Below, piece after piece: positions 9,013 through 16,045 of a stretch of 64,000 bases of DNA. Every line of letters begins with the position of its first letter. The stretch's first letter is position 1. The notes under the pieces are model-generated. The model was not told the DNA's origin. It ran no database searches and saw only the letters and a program-made list of their open reading frames with translations. The stretch comes from Pantoea agglomerans (GTDB lineage: Bacteria; Pseudomonadota; Gammaproteobacteria; Enterobacterales; Enterobacteriaceae), in the NCBI RefSeq assembly GCF_021397715.1, contig NZ_CP090207.1, positions 1,860,001 to 1,924,000 on the forward strand. Direction: 5' to 3'. The position numbers and the translations under genes were made by a program.

Positions 9013-9282
9013 TTAAGCAACACTTCGCAGCTTTAAGCCATCATCGTATCCCATAAGGTATGCTGTGAAGGCATCCTTATGGCGAACATAGCTTGCTTGG
9101 CTTTCGGCCAGTTCGCTGAGCACTCCATCATCGGTAGACTTAGGAACGCCAATCATCGCGTGCCATTTCCCCAAATCATACGCACATCCTGCGCATTTGT
9201 GGCGCCCCGTTTGGCCTTGATTCTCTGGAAGAACCTCGAACATTTGGTTGCGGCGATGACTTTGTTTGCAGATTTGTTTCAT
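9013..9282 (-). CDS. Small phage protein with Cys-x2-Cys motif, function unknown
   Basis: A protein of 89 residues. It contains GRHKCAGCAYDLGKW, a Cys-x2-Cys pair with nearby His and Cys residues that could hold a metal, and a C-terminal Gly-Tyr-Asp-Asp-Gly-Leu-Lys-Leu block. It resembles conserved hypothetical proteins of enterobacterial prophages, but I cannot name a function. I choose ATG 9282 over the GTG at 9291 because AGGTG lies about five bases before it. It has its own terminator and reads away from the LexA-controlled pair, so it is a separate unit. Confidence 0.65.
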   Translation of the reverse strand: MKQICKQSHRRNQMFEVLPENQGQTGRHKCAGCAYDLGKWHAMIGVPKSTDDGVLSELAESQASYVRHKDAFTAYLMGYDDGLKLRSVA

Positions 9283-9321
9283 AAAGCGCACCTAAAATAA
9301 GGCGCTGAACGCTTTACACGG

Positions 9322-9359
9322 GATCTCGCTTGAGATAGTCTCTTTGGCGAGATCTCAAG
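9322..9359. repeat. Nested inverted repeats upstream of the 89-residue phage gene
   Basis: GATCTCG (9322-9328) pairs with CGAGATC (9348-9354), and CTTGAGAT (9329-9336) pairs with ATCTCAAG (9352-9359), so two alternative pairings share bases. It lies 40-77 bases before the minus-strand gene start and could be an operator or leader structure. Function unknown. Confidence 0.4.
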
Positions 9360-9389
9360 AAAACATTCAAGCACTGACTGTTTTTATTG

Positions 9390-9420
9390 GCCCCTCGGAA
9401 CTTCGACCTTCCGCAGGGGC
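9390..9420 (+). terminator. Possible hairpin terminator in phage intergenic region
   Basis: Arms GCCCCT and AGGGGC enclose a 19-base loop and are followed by TTTCCCTT. The T run is interrupted and no plus-strand gene ends just before it, so the call is weak. The rest of 9421-9647 shows no gene. Confidence 0.3.
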
Positions 9421-9647
9421 TTTCCCTTATGTGCAGATCACTATTTGACCGCACAACATCGGGATAATATCCAGACAGCACAAAAACCTCAATAAAAAGA
9501 TCAGCTTAACTGCTGTATTTTTTCACATCTGTGCATTAATCCAGTTTTACCCCATTCCCAGATCACCGGAAACTAAATTTCTTTGCCCACCAACAGCTTT
9601 ACAATTCCTTCAATCGCTCCGCCTTGATCAAAACCACCGATCGATAT

Positions 9648-9667
9648 TACTGTTTATTCATACAGTA
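9648..9667 (+). promoter_or_regulatory. LexA (SOS) box before phage gene pair
   Basis: CTGTTTATTCATACAG with flanking TA on both sides fits the CTG-N10-CAG LexA consensus, including the inner T and A. It lies 21 bases before the ATG at 9688, where bound LexA would block transcription of the two-gene unit. Confidence 0.85.
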
Positions 9668-9687
9668 TTTATCGAAAGGGATTTATC

Positions 9688-9927
9688 ATGCCACGCGACT
9701 ACGAAATCAGGGGTGCGTTTACTCAGGCTATCACACGCGACGGGCTGGGGCGTCAGGTGGTGACAACCGGCTCATTCCAGCGCCATCTGGAGGCGTTCAA
9801 TCACCACTGGACGCTGCAACAGTGCAATCAGTGGATACGTCGCGAACAGAACATGTTCAGAGAGCTGGTAACTGATGGCGGTGAAAACCGCACTTACGCA
9901 CTGATGAACATGGGATATGTGAGGTAG
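9688..9927 (+). CDS. Conserved phage protein in SOS-controlled pair
   Basis: A protein of 79 residues with an AAGGGA ribosome site nine bases upstream. Features are FNHHWTLQQCNQWIRREQ (a likely helix) and an end block Gly-Gly-Glu-Asn-Arg-Thr-Tyr-Ala-Leu-Met-Asn-Met-Gly. Proteins of this type occur in enterobacterial prophages next to UmuD-like genes and are sometimes labelled DNA polymerase V related, but I see no polymerase motif. The next gene starts two bases after its stop and a LexA box precedes it, so both products should be made on DNA damage. Function unknown. Confidence 0.75.
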   Translation: MPRDYEIRGAFTQAITRDGLGRQVVTTGSFQRHLEAFNHHWTLQQCNQWIRREQNMFRELVTDGGENRTYALMNMGYVR

Positions 9928-9929
9928 CT

Positions 9930-10253
9930 ATGGGATTTCCATCTCCTGCGCAGGACCATGTTGAGCACCGCCTGAGCCTGAATGACATTCTGATGCCTAA
10001 CCCGGCCAATATGATGCGCATTGAAACGCCGGAAGGGTTTGTGCTGGTTGACCGTTCCATCCCGCCTAAGCCTGGCGACAAGGTTGCATTCCAGTTTGAG
10101 GATTACCCGCAGATTGGGAAACTGTTCCCCTCGGGCATCATTACGCAGGACGGCGAGACGATCGACGGAAAGGGCCTTGATGGCGTCGTTGTGCTCGGAA
10201 AGGTGACGGCCGAAGTGCTGGCTGTGTATGAGCCTTACCGGCCGACGATTTAA
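9930..10253 (+). CDS. UmuD'-like S24-fold protein lacking the catalytic serine motif
   Basis: A protein of 107 residues. The N-terminus MGFPSPAQDHVEHRLSLND matches UmuD exactly from its self-cleavage point onward (Gly-Phe-Pro-Ser-Pro-Ala), so the gene encodes a form already equal to UmuD'. The downstream Ser-Gly-Asp-Ser-Met loop that holds the catalytic Ser of UmuD and LexA is absent: the chain runs from Met-Arg-Ile-Glu-Thr-Pro to PPKPGDKVAFQF, then Gly-Val-Val-Val-Leu-Gly-Lys-Val. It could be a structural UmuD' mimic that joins UmuC, a decoy, or a diverged protein with a new role. Second gene of the LexA-boxed pair. Confidence 0.7.
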   Translation: MGFPSPAQDHVEHRLSLNDILMPNPANMMRIETPEGFVLVDRSIPPKPGDKVAFQFEDYPQIGKLFPSGIITQDGETIDGKGLDGVVVLGKVTAEVLAVYEPYRPTI

Positions 10254-10331
10254 TGTGTGGACTAATAGCCTGTGTCGTTTTCGGGGCTATTTCTGGTACC
10301 ATCGCCCTAATAAAATTAATGGGACTAAGAA

Positions 10332-10673
10332 ATGAAAATTTTGGCTGTTGCTATGGGCGTCTTAGCTTTGACAGGGTGTGTTAACCCATATAATTATCGT
10401 CAGGATCAGGAGGTGTTAGCATCATATACAACCACAAAATCACCTGAAGAGACTCAAGAATGTATCTTAGCTGCTTGGCAGAAAGAGCCACTGATGTATC
10501 AGATCATTCCTCAGAAAACAGGCAAGTATTACAGCGTGTTCTCTGGAGCAGATAACGCAGATGTCTTTACAGACGGCGCGGTAACGCGCATAAATTTTTA
10601 CTCCCTTCGCGGCGCGCTTGACGTTACAAATGGAATAAAAAAACGCAAGGCAGCAATTCAAACCTGCTTATGA
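10332..10673 (+). CDS. Small prophage lipoprotein
   Basis: A protein of 113 residues. The signal sequence MKILAVAMGVLALTGC ends in a lipobox (Leu-Thr-Gly-Cys) with the lipidated Cys at residue 16; Val and Asn follow, which favours outer membrane sorting. The mature part has two more Cys residues (Glu-Cys-Ile-Leu and the C-terminal Thr-Cys-Leu) that could pair. Lone lipoprotein genes near the integrase are often lysogenic conversion genes, for example in superinfection exclusion, but nothing here shows which function applies. Followed by a hairpin shared with the convergent integrase gene. Confidence 0.75.
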   Translation: MKILAVAMGVLALTGCVNPYNYRQDQEVLASYTTTKSPEETQECILAAWQKEPLMYQIIPQKTGKYYSVFSGADNADVFTDGAVTRINFYSLRGALDVTNGIKKRKAAIQTCL

Positions 10674-10679
10674 GTTTCC

Positions 10680-10697
10680 GCCCGGACCATGCCGGGC
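10680..10697. terminator. Hairpin between lipoprotein and integrase genes
   Basis: GCCCGG-ACCAT-CCGGGC type stem (inner base pair variable) lies six bases past the lipoprotein stop and six bases short of the integrase stop. There is no strong T run on either side. Confidence 0.5.
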
Positions 10698-10702
10698 ATA
10701 AC

Positions 10703-11833
10703 TTAATCAACTTTCGATTTCACTGCTGTTTGTTCAGAGTCAGAAATGACATCACATCTTTTTTCCTGCAGTTCTCTAAAACGTTCATGCAGGGACCGTG
10801 GGTACAGTTCTGTATAAATTTGCCATAAAGTTTTAAGTGAACGATGCCCTGTTACTTGAGCTACTTCCTCGATAACAAACCCCGCCTCAAACAATCTGCT
10901 TGCCCCCTCTCTTCGAAGATCGTGATAGCGCAAATCCTGAATCTCTAACTTATCCCTTTCCTCACCAAACACTATAGAAATCCTTTTATGGCGGAACGGG
11001 AAAATCAACTCACTGGTTTTCGGTTGCTCCTGCAAAATGTCCCATGCTTCGCCCAGCAAGGGTACATACATATGGTTACCCATTTTCTTCCTGGGATGCT
11101 TACGGTCACGCACAAGGACAGCTTTCTGAGCCTCATCAACGTCATCCCAGCGTAAGCTTGTGACTTCTCCTATACGCATACAGGTCAGAATGGAAAACAT
11201 GAATATTCGGTGGAAAGGAATTTTTTTATATGAAGATCGCGATCGATCTTCTAAAGCAATTAGCAAAAAATTTATTTCTTCTTTTGTTGGCCGGCGACTT
11301 CGTTTTTGTGAGTGCGAAATCATGCCGAGCTTACTCAGCTGGTACTTCGCCTGTTGGTAACAAAGCATATCAAAATGGATGTTGAACAAAGGTCCTGCGG
11401 AAGCCAAAACCGCGCCGATGAAAGTAATATCATTGCGTATTGTTGAGGGCCCAGCTCCCTGAGTCGCCCGGAACTTAGCGTGTTGAATGAAGGTGTTGTT
11501 TGTAAACTCTTCAAGCGGTATATCACAAATCTCGCATCGCCTTACAAGGTCAAGAGACCAGCCCTTACTTTTTCCATAACTGATGTTTGGATGGCTTGTA
11601 TAGAGGTCCAGCAGCTCGCCAAAATTAACCTTATTTTTTTGCTGCGAAACGGGGATACCATTCTTCTCTAAATCAGCAACGCGGACAACACCCCAACTTT
11701 TGGCCTCTGACTGCTTGGTAAACGTCTTTCTTTCCCGGAATGCGATTAACCCCTCTTTTTTAACACCAACTGTGCAGCGGTATCTGATCTCTCCTGTGGA
11801 GGTCTTCCGTTTCTCTATGCTATAGAAAGCCAT
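10703..11833 (-). CDS. Prophage tyrosine recombinase (integrase)
   Basis: A protein of 376 residues. The N-terminal arm-binding region is basic. The catalytic domain shows Cys-Met-Arg-Ile-Gly-Glu-Val (first Arg), the box Tyr-His-Asp-Leu-Arg-Arg-Glu-Gly (His-x2-Arg) and VTGHRSLKTLWQIYTEL (second His and the Tyr nucleophile), so all active-site residues are present. It catalyses integration and, with an excisionase, excision of the prophage. No excisionase gene is visible nearby. The gene starts toward the host chromosome, with paired direct repeats and a LexA-like box in the 90 bases upstream. Confidence 0.95.
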   Translation of the reverse strand: MAFYSIEKRKTSTGEIRYRCTVGVKKEGLIAFRERKTFTKQSEAKSWGVVRVADLEKNGIPVSQQKNKVNFGELLDLYTSHPNISYGKSKGWSLDLVRRCEICDIPLEEFTNNTFIQHAKFRATQGAGPSTIRNDITFIGAVLASAGPLFNIHFDMLCYQQAKYQLSKLGMISHSQKRSRRPTKEEINFLLIALEDRSRSSYKKIPFHRIFMFSILTCMRIGEVTSLRWDDVDEAQKAVLVRDRKHPRKKMGNHMYVPLLGEAWDILQEQPKTSELIFPFRHKRISIVFGEERDKLEIQDLRYHDLRREGASRLFEAGFVIEEVAQVTGHRSLKTLWQIYTELYPRSLHERFRELQEKRCDVISDSEQTAVKSKVD

Positions 11834-11857
11834 TCTTGGTTACTCGCTATGGATTGT

Positions 11858-11880
11858 CAGGGGGGCCTACAGGGGGGCCT
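11858..11880. repeat. Tandem 11-bp direct repeat upstream of integrase
   Basis: CAGGGGGGCCT at 11858-11868 and again at 11870-11880, separated by one base and 25 bases before the integrase start. Closely spaced repeats here could be arm-type integrase or excisionase sites of the attachment region. I cannot show this without the other prophage end. Confidence 0.55.
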
Positions 11881-11905
11881 GAGCATGCAAAAAGGATAAA
11901 TAATA

Positions 11906-11921
11906 CTGTGATAATGTACAG
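11906..11921. promoter_or_regulatory. LexA-like box upstream of integrase
   Basis: CTGTGATAATGTACAG fits CTG-N10-CAG with good outer half-sites and lies 73 bases before the integrase start codon. On the minus strand TATTAT just after it could be a -10. Whether it serves the integrase or once served a host gene at the junction is not decided by the sequence. Confidence 0.6.
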
Positions 11922-12815
11922 TTATCTGCAAGCAAAAATACAACGTAATGTTTTAAGCTATTGTTAATTAAGTAATTTATATCAGCATTAAAAATGCGAA
12001 TCGCAGTATGCTTGCTGGGGTTCTTTTTGCCCGCAACAAAATCTTTAGCCGAACCACGCGGCCGCGGCGCTGCGGCATAGTGCAGCATAGTGCAGCATTC
12101 TGGTCTGATGCCGTGCGGACAGAAGGCGCTGCGCGTCGGGCGTAATCTGTGAGCTGAAATCATCCATGTCGTCTTCGGCAAGGCTTTATAGCTTAATCCG
12201 TCGCACCTTCACGCTAAACATCGGACTACTGAATATAACCACTCGCGATTTTTCTGATTATTTTTCCGTCCGGTAAGCTGACTTTTCGATATAATGTTTT
12301 TTATCGTTGTGCGCTGGTTTTATATTCAGCGATCCACAATTAACGCCGGTTACGTTATCATTTTTGGTAGTATTATTCCGTAACTTATTCCAATGCTTTC
12401 TTTCCAGTCCGCAACGACTGCGAAACGTTGAACGCTGCGCCGAAGCCCCTTAAATCCCTTCTGGGAAGCGCTGGAATTTCATCTCACTGCTTTATTTTTT
12501 GCGCTAACTGTCAGTAAAGAGGTGACGCCTGAAATACAGAAAGCAATCAGCGTAAAGTCCGGCATTGTAAAGAGATCTGCATGGGTATCGCCATCTGTCA
12601 TTGGGCATAAATAAAAAAGTAAAGATCACCGCGCGTCTTTATTATTGTCATTATGGAATGCATAGAGTGCAATAAAATATTTCCTCAGGCCTGGCTATTA
12701 TTTTATTTGACTTGAATGAAAGGAAAGGTAGATTCTTATTGCGTCGATTTTCGCTGATATACCGCCGTGGATGTTTTCCAGGTAAGACCTGGTTTTTAAC
12801 AAGGAGTGAAATTTA
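11922..12815. other. Prophage-host junction region with decayed reading frames
   Basis: Nearly 900 bases without a clear gene. A 40-codon minus-strand frame (12045-12167) starts Met-Asp-Asp-Phe-Ser-Ser-Gln-Ile-Thr-Pro and could be a small gene or a remnant; it spans a tandem 10-base repeat GCATAGTGCA (12075-12094). A plus-strand frame without a start codon ending at 12612 (ALTVSKEVTPEIQKAIS) looks like a gene fragment. I see no tRNA, so the attachment site is not an intact tRNA here. The right prophage end probably lies in this interval. Confidence 0.45.
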
Positions 12816-13235
12816 ATGAAAAAGACTTTCTTAACGATACTATTACTTTCGTCGCCAGCGGTAACGCTTGCTGCTACACAGTCATGCAGCGAACAGCTTG
12901 CTGATATTAGCGCTAAAAGCGAAATAGCCAGAAATAGCGGAAATAGCGCGGAGGTCTCCAGGCTGGAAATTGCACGTAATAAGGTGCAAACCTACTGCTC
13001 AGACGACCGTCAGGCGCGCCAGGCGACCCATAACGTCAGTAAGAAAGAGTTAAAGGTTAAAAAAGCAGAGCTTGAACTGCAGCAGGCGCAGCAGGAACTG
13101 GCGGAAGCGAAAGAAGAGGGTCGGCTCGACAGAATCTCTCAGAAAACACATAAAGTTGAAGAGAAAAAACTCAAGCTTGAATCCGCTAAAATTGACCTGA
13201 AAGAAGCTCAGGACGATGCTGAGCGCCTGAACTAA
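12816..13235 (+). CDS. yqjC: DUF1090 periplasmic protein YqjC-like
   Basis: A protein of 139 residues. A Sec signal peptide ends near Thr-Leu-Ala-Ala (about residue 19-20). The mature protein has two Cys (Gln-Ser-Cys and Thr-Tyr-Cys-Ser) that can form a disulfide, then a long charged heptad region (about 70-135) predicted to be coiled coil. This is the layout of DUF1090 (YqjC of Escherichia coli), whose function is unknown. The AAGGAGTG ribosome site is strong, and an efficient terminator follows. It stands alone as a transcription unit. Confidence 0.85.
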   Translation: MKKTFLTILLLSSPAVTLAATQSCSEQLADISAKSEIARNSGNSAEVSRLEIARNKVQTYCSDDRQARQATHNVSKKELKVKKAELELQQAQQELAEAKEEGRLDRISQKTHKVEEKKLKLESAKIDLKEAQDDAERLN

Positions 13236-13259
13236 TCACCGCGTAACAGACGATGTTGA

Positions 13260-13285
13260 AAGGCTCTCATAGAGAGCCTTTTTTA
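13260..13285 (+). terminator. Terminator of yqjC-like gene
   Basis: AAGGCTCTC-AT-AGAGAGCCTT followed by TTTTT, 24 bases after the stop. Confidence 0.9.
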
Positions 13286-13466
13286 CTTTTTAATCTTAAC
13301 CGATCGTGATTCAGCGCTCTCGAGGCGCAACCTGTTTTCGAGCGGTTCCAGGGTTGCTCAACGCATAGCGTTTCGATTGGTTCACGTTGCGCTATCCCCT
13401 TCAACCGGGTGAGAAGTCATGCTTTACCCAGCTTAACTGAACCCTCACGTACTTAATTGCGCTCTG

Positions 13467-14198
13467 TTATTCGCCCGCCTCGCGCGGATGCTCTTTCTGA
13501 TGCGGATCATAAATTTTTTCCGTTCCCAGTCGCTTCACCGCTGGCCGCCATGCCTGCTGTTCGCAATAATCACACCGCTGTTCCGGCTGCGCTTTACTCT
13601 GCACCACATAACCGCAATGACCGCAGGCGAAGCGGTCATCAACCGCAATATGCTGGTTAAACTGCTGGTTCTGTTCAGGTAGTAACCATAATCCGGCACG
13701 GGGTTGCCGGTAGCACAACAGGCTGACCCGGCCGGAAGGTTCCAGCCAGGCGCGCCGCACCTCTCCCAGATGCTGAATCCCCATTGAGCGCAGTTCGGAA
13801 AAGGTACGATCGCGGGAGAACTCCGCATGGTGCAGATGCTCCAGCGCCAGCCGCCCATCCATCACCAGCATCGTGGCGTCACCCTGGGTCAGCACTTCCA
13901 GCCGATGCGAAAAAAACGTGCACCAGGAGAGCAGGCGAAAACAGCCAAGCAGGGTGATCAGCAACACGATAGTGGTCAGTATCCCTTTTTCAGGCGTCTG
14001 TAACGGTGCACCAATTGCAGCACCCAGCATAATCATGATCGCCAGGTCGATAATACTTAACTGACCGGCGAAGCGTCGGCCCATCAGCCGCAGCACCAGC
14101 AGTAAAACCAGATAGATACACAGAAAGCGCAGCAGGACTTCCGCCGCAAAGGACCAGGGCGCTTCACCTATCAGCCAGCGGTGCAGAAGATCACCCAT
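13467..14198 (-). CDS. DUF421 (YetF/YcaP-type) membrane protein with zinc ribbon
   Basis: A protein of 243 residues. Three N-terminal helices (about 20-100) include Leu-Arg-Leu-Met-Gly-Arg-Arg and QLSIIDLAIMIMLGAAIG, the DUF421 signature; a soluble domain (about 120-200) and a C-terminal zinc ribbon Cys-Gly-His-Cys with a later Cys-Asp-Tyr-Cys follow. The role is unknown; relatives have been linked to envelope or spore physiology. The start at 14198 is favoured over the open frame up to 14249 because GGAGGAG stands just before it. It follows a paralogue with two bases between stop and start, so the two form an operon and perhaps a complex. Confidence 0.8.
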   Translation of the reverse strand: MGDLLHRWLIGEAPWSFAAEVLLRFLCIYLVLLLVLRLMGRRFAGQLSIIDLAIMIMLGAAIGAPLQTPEKGILTTIVLLITLLGCFRLLSWCTFFSHRLEVLTQGDATMLVMDGRLALEHLHHAEFSRDRTFSELRSMGIQHLGEVRRAWLEPSGRVSLLCYRQPRAGLWLLPEQNQQFNQHIAVDDRFACGHCGYVVQSKAQPEQRCDYCEQQAWRPAVKRLGTEKIYDPHQKEHPREAGE

Positions 14199-14200
14199 GA

Positions 14201-14899
14201 TCACTCCTCCAGCGACGCAGACGCAGGCAGCCATTGGTGCGCGTGGCAACCGTGGCAGGCACTGTCAGCAGGCGTGGTGCGGTCAGCCAGGTTTCCGCAG
14301 GAGGCGCAGACCTGATGCTCGCCGGTCTCCATTGCGGCGATCAGGGCGTGATCGCCGCGAGGCACAATCGCCAGGCCGGGCCGCGGCGTATCACTCCAGA
14401 TCAGCGTCAACGCACCGGAAGGCTCGATGTAGATGCGGCTGAGCTGGCCCAGATGCTGAACGCCACGACCGCGCAGCAGCGAAAACAGTTTCTCGCGTGA
14501 CAGTACGGTGGCGCGCAGCGTTTCCAGCTTCAGGCGACCTTCATCCAGCAGTACCCGTTCGCCACCCGCCAGCAGCCGATCGAAGCGGCGTGAACCCAGG
14601 CTGAGATGGCCTGCCAGATGCTGTAACGCCAGCAGGCTGACAATAATCACCAGCGGCGGCAACAGCCCGCGTTTGTCATCCAGCAACGGAACGCCCATCG
14701 TACCCGCCAGTGTCACCACCGCAGAGAGTTCGAACAACGTATATTGTGAGGCCACGCGACGCCCCAGCAGACGTAATGTGATAATTATCAGGACAAAGCA
14801 GATCACTGCCCGTCCCATCACCTCCAGCAGAAACGTTGGCGGATTCTGGCCAAAAACCAGACGCGCAATATCTGACAAAGCGATTTCATCCTGCTTCAT
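14201..14899 (-). CDS. DUF421 membrane protein, upstream paralogue
   Basis: A protein of 232 residues with the same layout as its downstream neighbour: membrane helices containing Leu-Arg-Leu-Leu-Gly-Arg-Arg and QYTLFELSAVVTLAGTMG, the soluble region beginning around Val-Leu-Leu-Asp-Glu-Gly-Arg-Leu, and a C-terminal Cys-x2-Cys pair repeated (Cys-Ala-Ser-Cys, Cys-His-Gly-Cys). The shared Gly-(Val/Ile)-Gln-His-Leu-Gly block supports duplication. First gene of the pair. Function unknown. Confidence 0.8.
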   Translation of the reverse strand: MKQDEIALSDIARLVFGQNPPTFLLEVMGRAVICFVLIIITLRLLGRRVASQYTLFELSAVVTLAGTMGVPLLDDKRGLLPPLVIIVSLLALQHLAGHLSLGSRRFDRLLAGGERVLLDEGRLKLETLRATVLSREKLFSLLRGRGVQHLGQLSRIYIEPSGALTLIWSDTPRPGLAIVPRGDHALIAAMETGEHQVCASCGNLADRTTPADSACHGCHAHQWLPASASLEE

Positions 14900-15167
14900 G
14901 ACTCATCTTTTCTCCGGTTAACTCACGCCAGAGTGAAAAGTATATCGGCAGAATTTCATTTTTCCGCCCGGCCTGAAACGCGCTTAACCCTTGTGCCGTC
15001 TGGCTTAGAGGCTAAAAAACGTTATAAAACCGGAACAAAGTGCGCGCGATTTTAGGTTGCGGGCGATGAAATAATTGACGCTATCTGACAACGGATATTT
15101 TTGCGCTACACCGCCATTCGTCGCTGCAGCGTTTACACTTAACGCAACGTTGTCTGGAACTTACCCT

Positions 15168-16016
15168 ATGAAATGCGAACCGATTGTTGCCGCAAGCCTG
15201 TTACTGGCTGCGTTGAGTCCTCCGCTGTTTGCGGCCAGCCAGTGCGGTCCGCACAGCGGGGCTATTGCCAGTAGTAATAACTGGATCCTGCTGGGCGGAA
15301 GCGCAAAAGGCGCGGTTAAGCAGGTGATCGCCGGTGAGTTTGGCAAAGATGTCAATTCGCAGAAGCGGGTGCTGGGGCAGTTTGACGCCTGTGGCGATTT
15401 GCTGGTGGCTGACGTCAGCTATGACAAGAACGAGCGCAACGTGATCCTCAGTATGGAGCAGCACATCGCCAGAGTGCAGGGCGGCTGGGTGGCGGAATAT
15501 GCTTACCTGGTGAAAGTGCTGAAAGAGGGGAAAGAGGTGGTGGTGGATAACCGGCAGGGGACGATTAACTGGCACAAGGGCCAGCACGGTAACATCATCA
15601 GCGCGTCGGACAAATTTACCAGCATGGGCAGCAGCGGATTTACCGACACCACCTATCGTTACGATCCCCAGTTCCGGCTGCAAAAGAGCGTGGCGCGCGG
15701 CAGCGATCAACTGACCAACGGGGAATATCTCTATCGCTGGAATCAGCAGGGTCTGGTAACCCGTACCAGTTCAGCCCGCAGCACCGACAGCTACAGCTAC
15801 GATAACCAGTGGCGCGAGCTGCGTCTGAATGGCACCGCCACCACGCCGCTGAGCACCATCCGCACCGTCGATGAATGCCAGTCGTGGGACCAGGCGGGTA
15901 ACTGCACTCTGAGCTATCTGCATGAAACCGAGATGTTTACCCGCGGCACCATCGAACGCCATCTCAGCTCCGCCTACAAATATGAGTACTGGGATCAGCC
16001 CGCCGCTGAAGAGTAG
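15168..16016 (+). CDS. Secreted protein with YD-like repeats, unknown function
   Basis: A protein of 282 residues from ATG 15168; the frame is open upstream but only with weaker start codons, and the residues from 15168 form a proper signal peptide (KCEPIVAASLLLAALSPPLFA, cut near residue 22). The mature part is rich in Tyr, Ser and Arg, with segments such as TTYRYDPQFRLQKS, GEYLYRWNQQGLVTRTSS and Asp-Ser-Tyr-Ser-Tyr-Asp-Asn, which resemble YD (RHS-like) beta-hairpin repeats. Two cysteine pairs are possible. It is not an RHS toxin: it is too short and lacks the cage core. A periplasmic or exported binding protein is inferred. Confidence 0.65.
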   Translation: MKCEPIVAASLLLAALSPPLFAASQCGPHSGAIASSNNWILLGGSAKGAVKQVIAGEFGKDVNSQKRVLGQFDACGDLLVADVSYDKNERNVILSMEQHIARVQGGWVAEYAYLVKVLKEGKEVVVDNRQGTINWHKGQHGNIISASDKFTSMGSSGFTDTTYRYDPQFRLQKSVARGSDQLTNGEYLYRWNQQGLVTRTSSARSTDSYSYDNQWRELRLNGTATTPLSTIRTVDECQSWDQAGNCTLSYLHETEMFTRGTIERHLSSAYKYEYWDQPAAEE

Positions 16017-16045
16017 CGGGCGACTCGGCAATCGCGCGCAGCGGT

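Noticed and set aside
11867-12181. Minus-strand 104-codon frame next to the integrase
   Set aside because: Composition is irregular and it overlaps the SOS box and direct repeats; an alternative 40-codon frame in another phase is no weaker.
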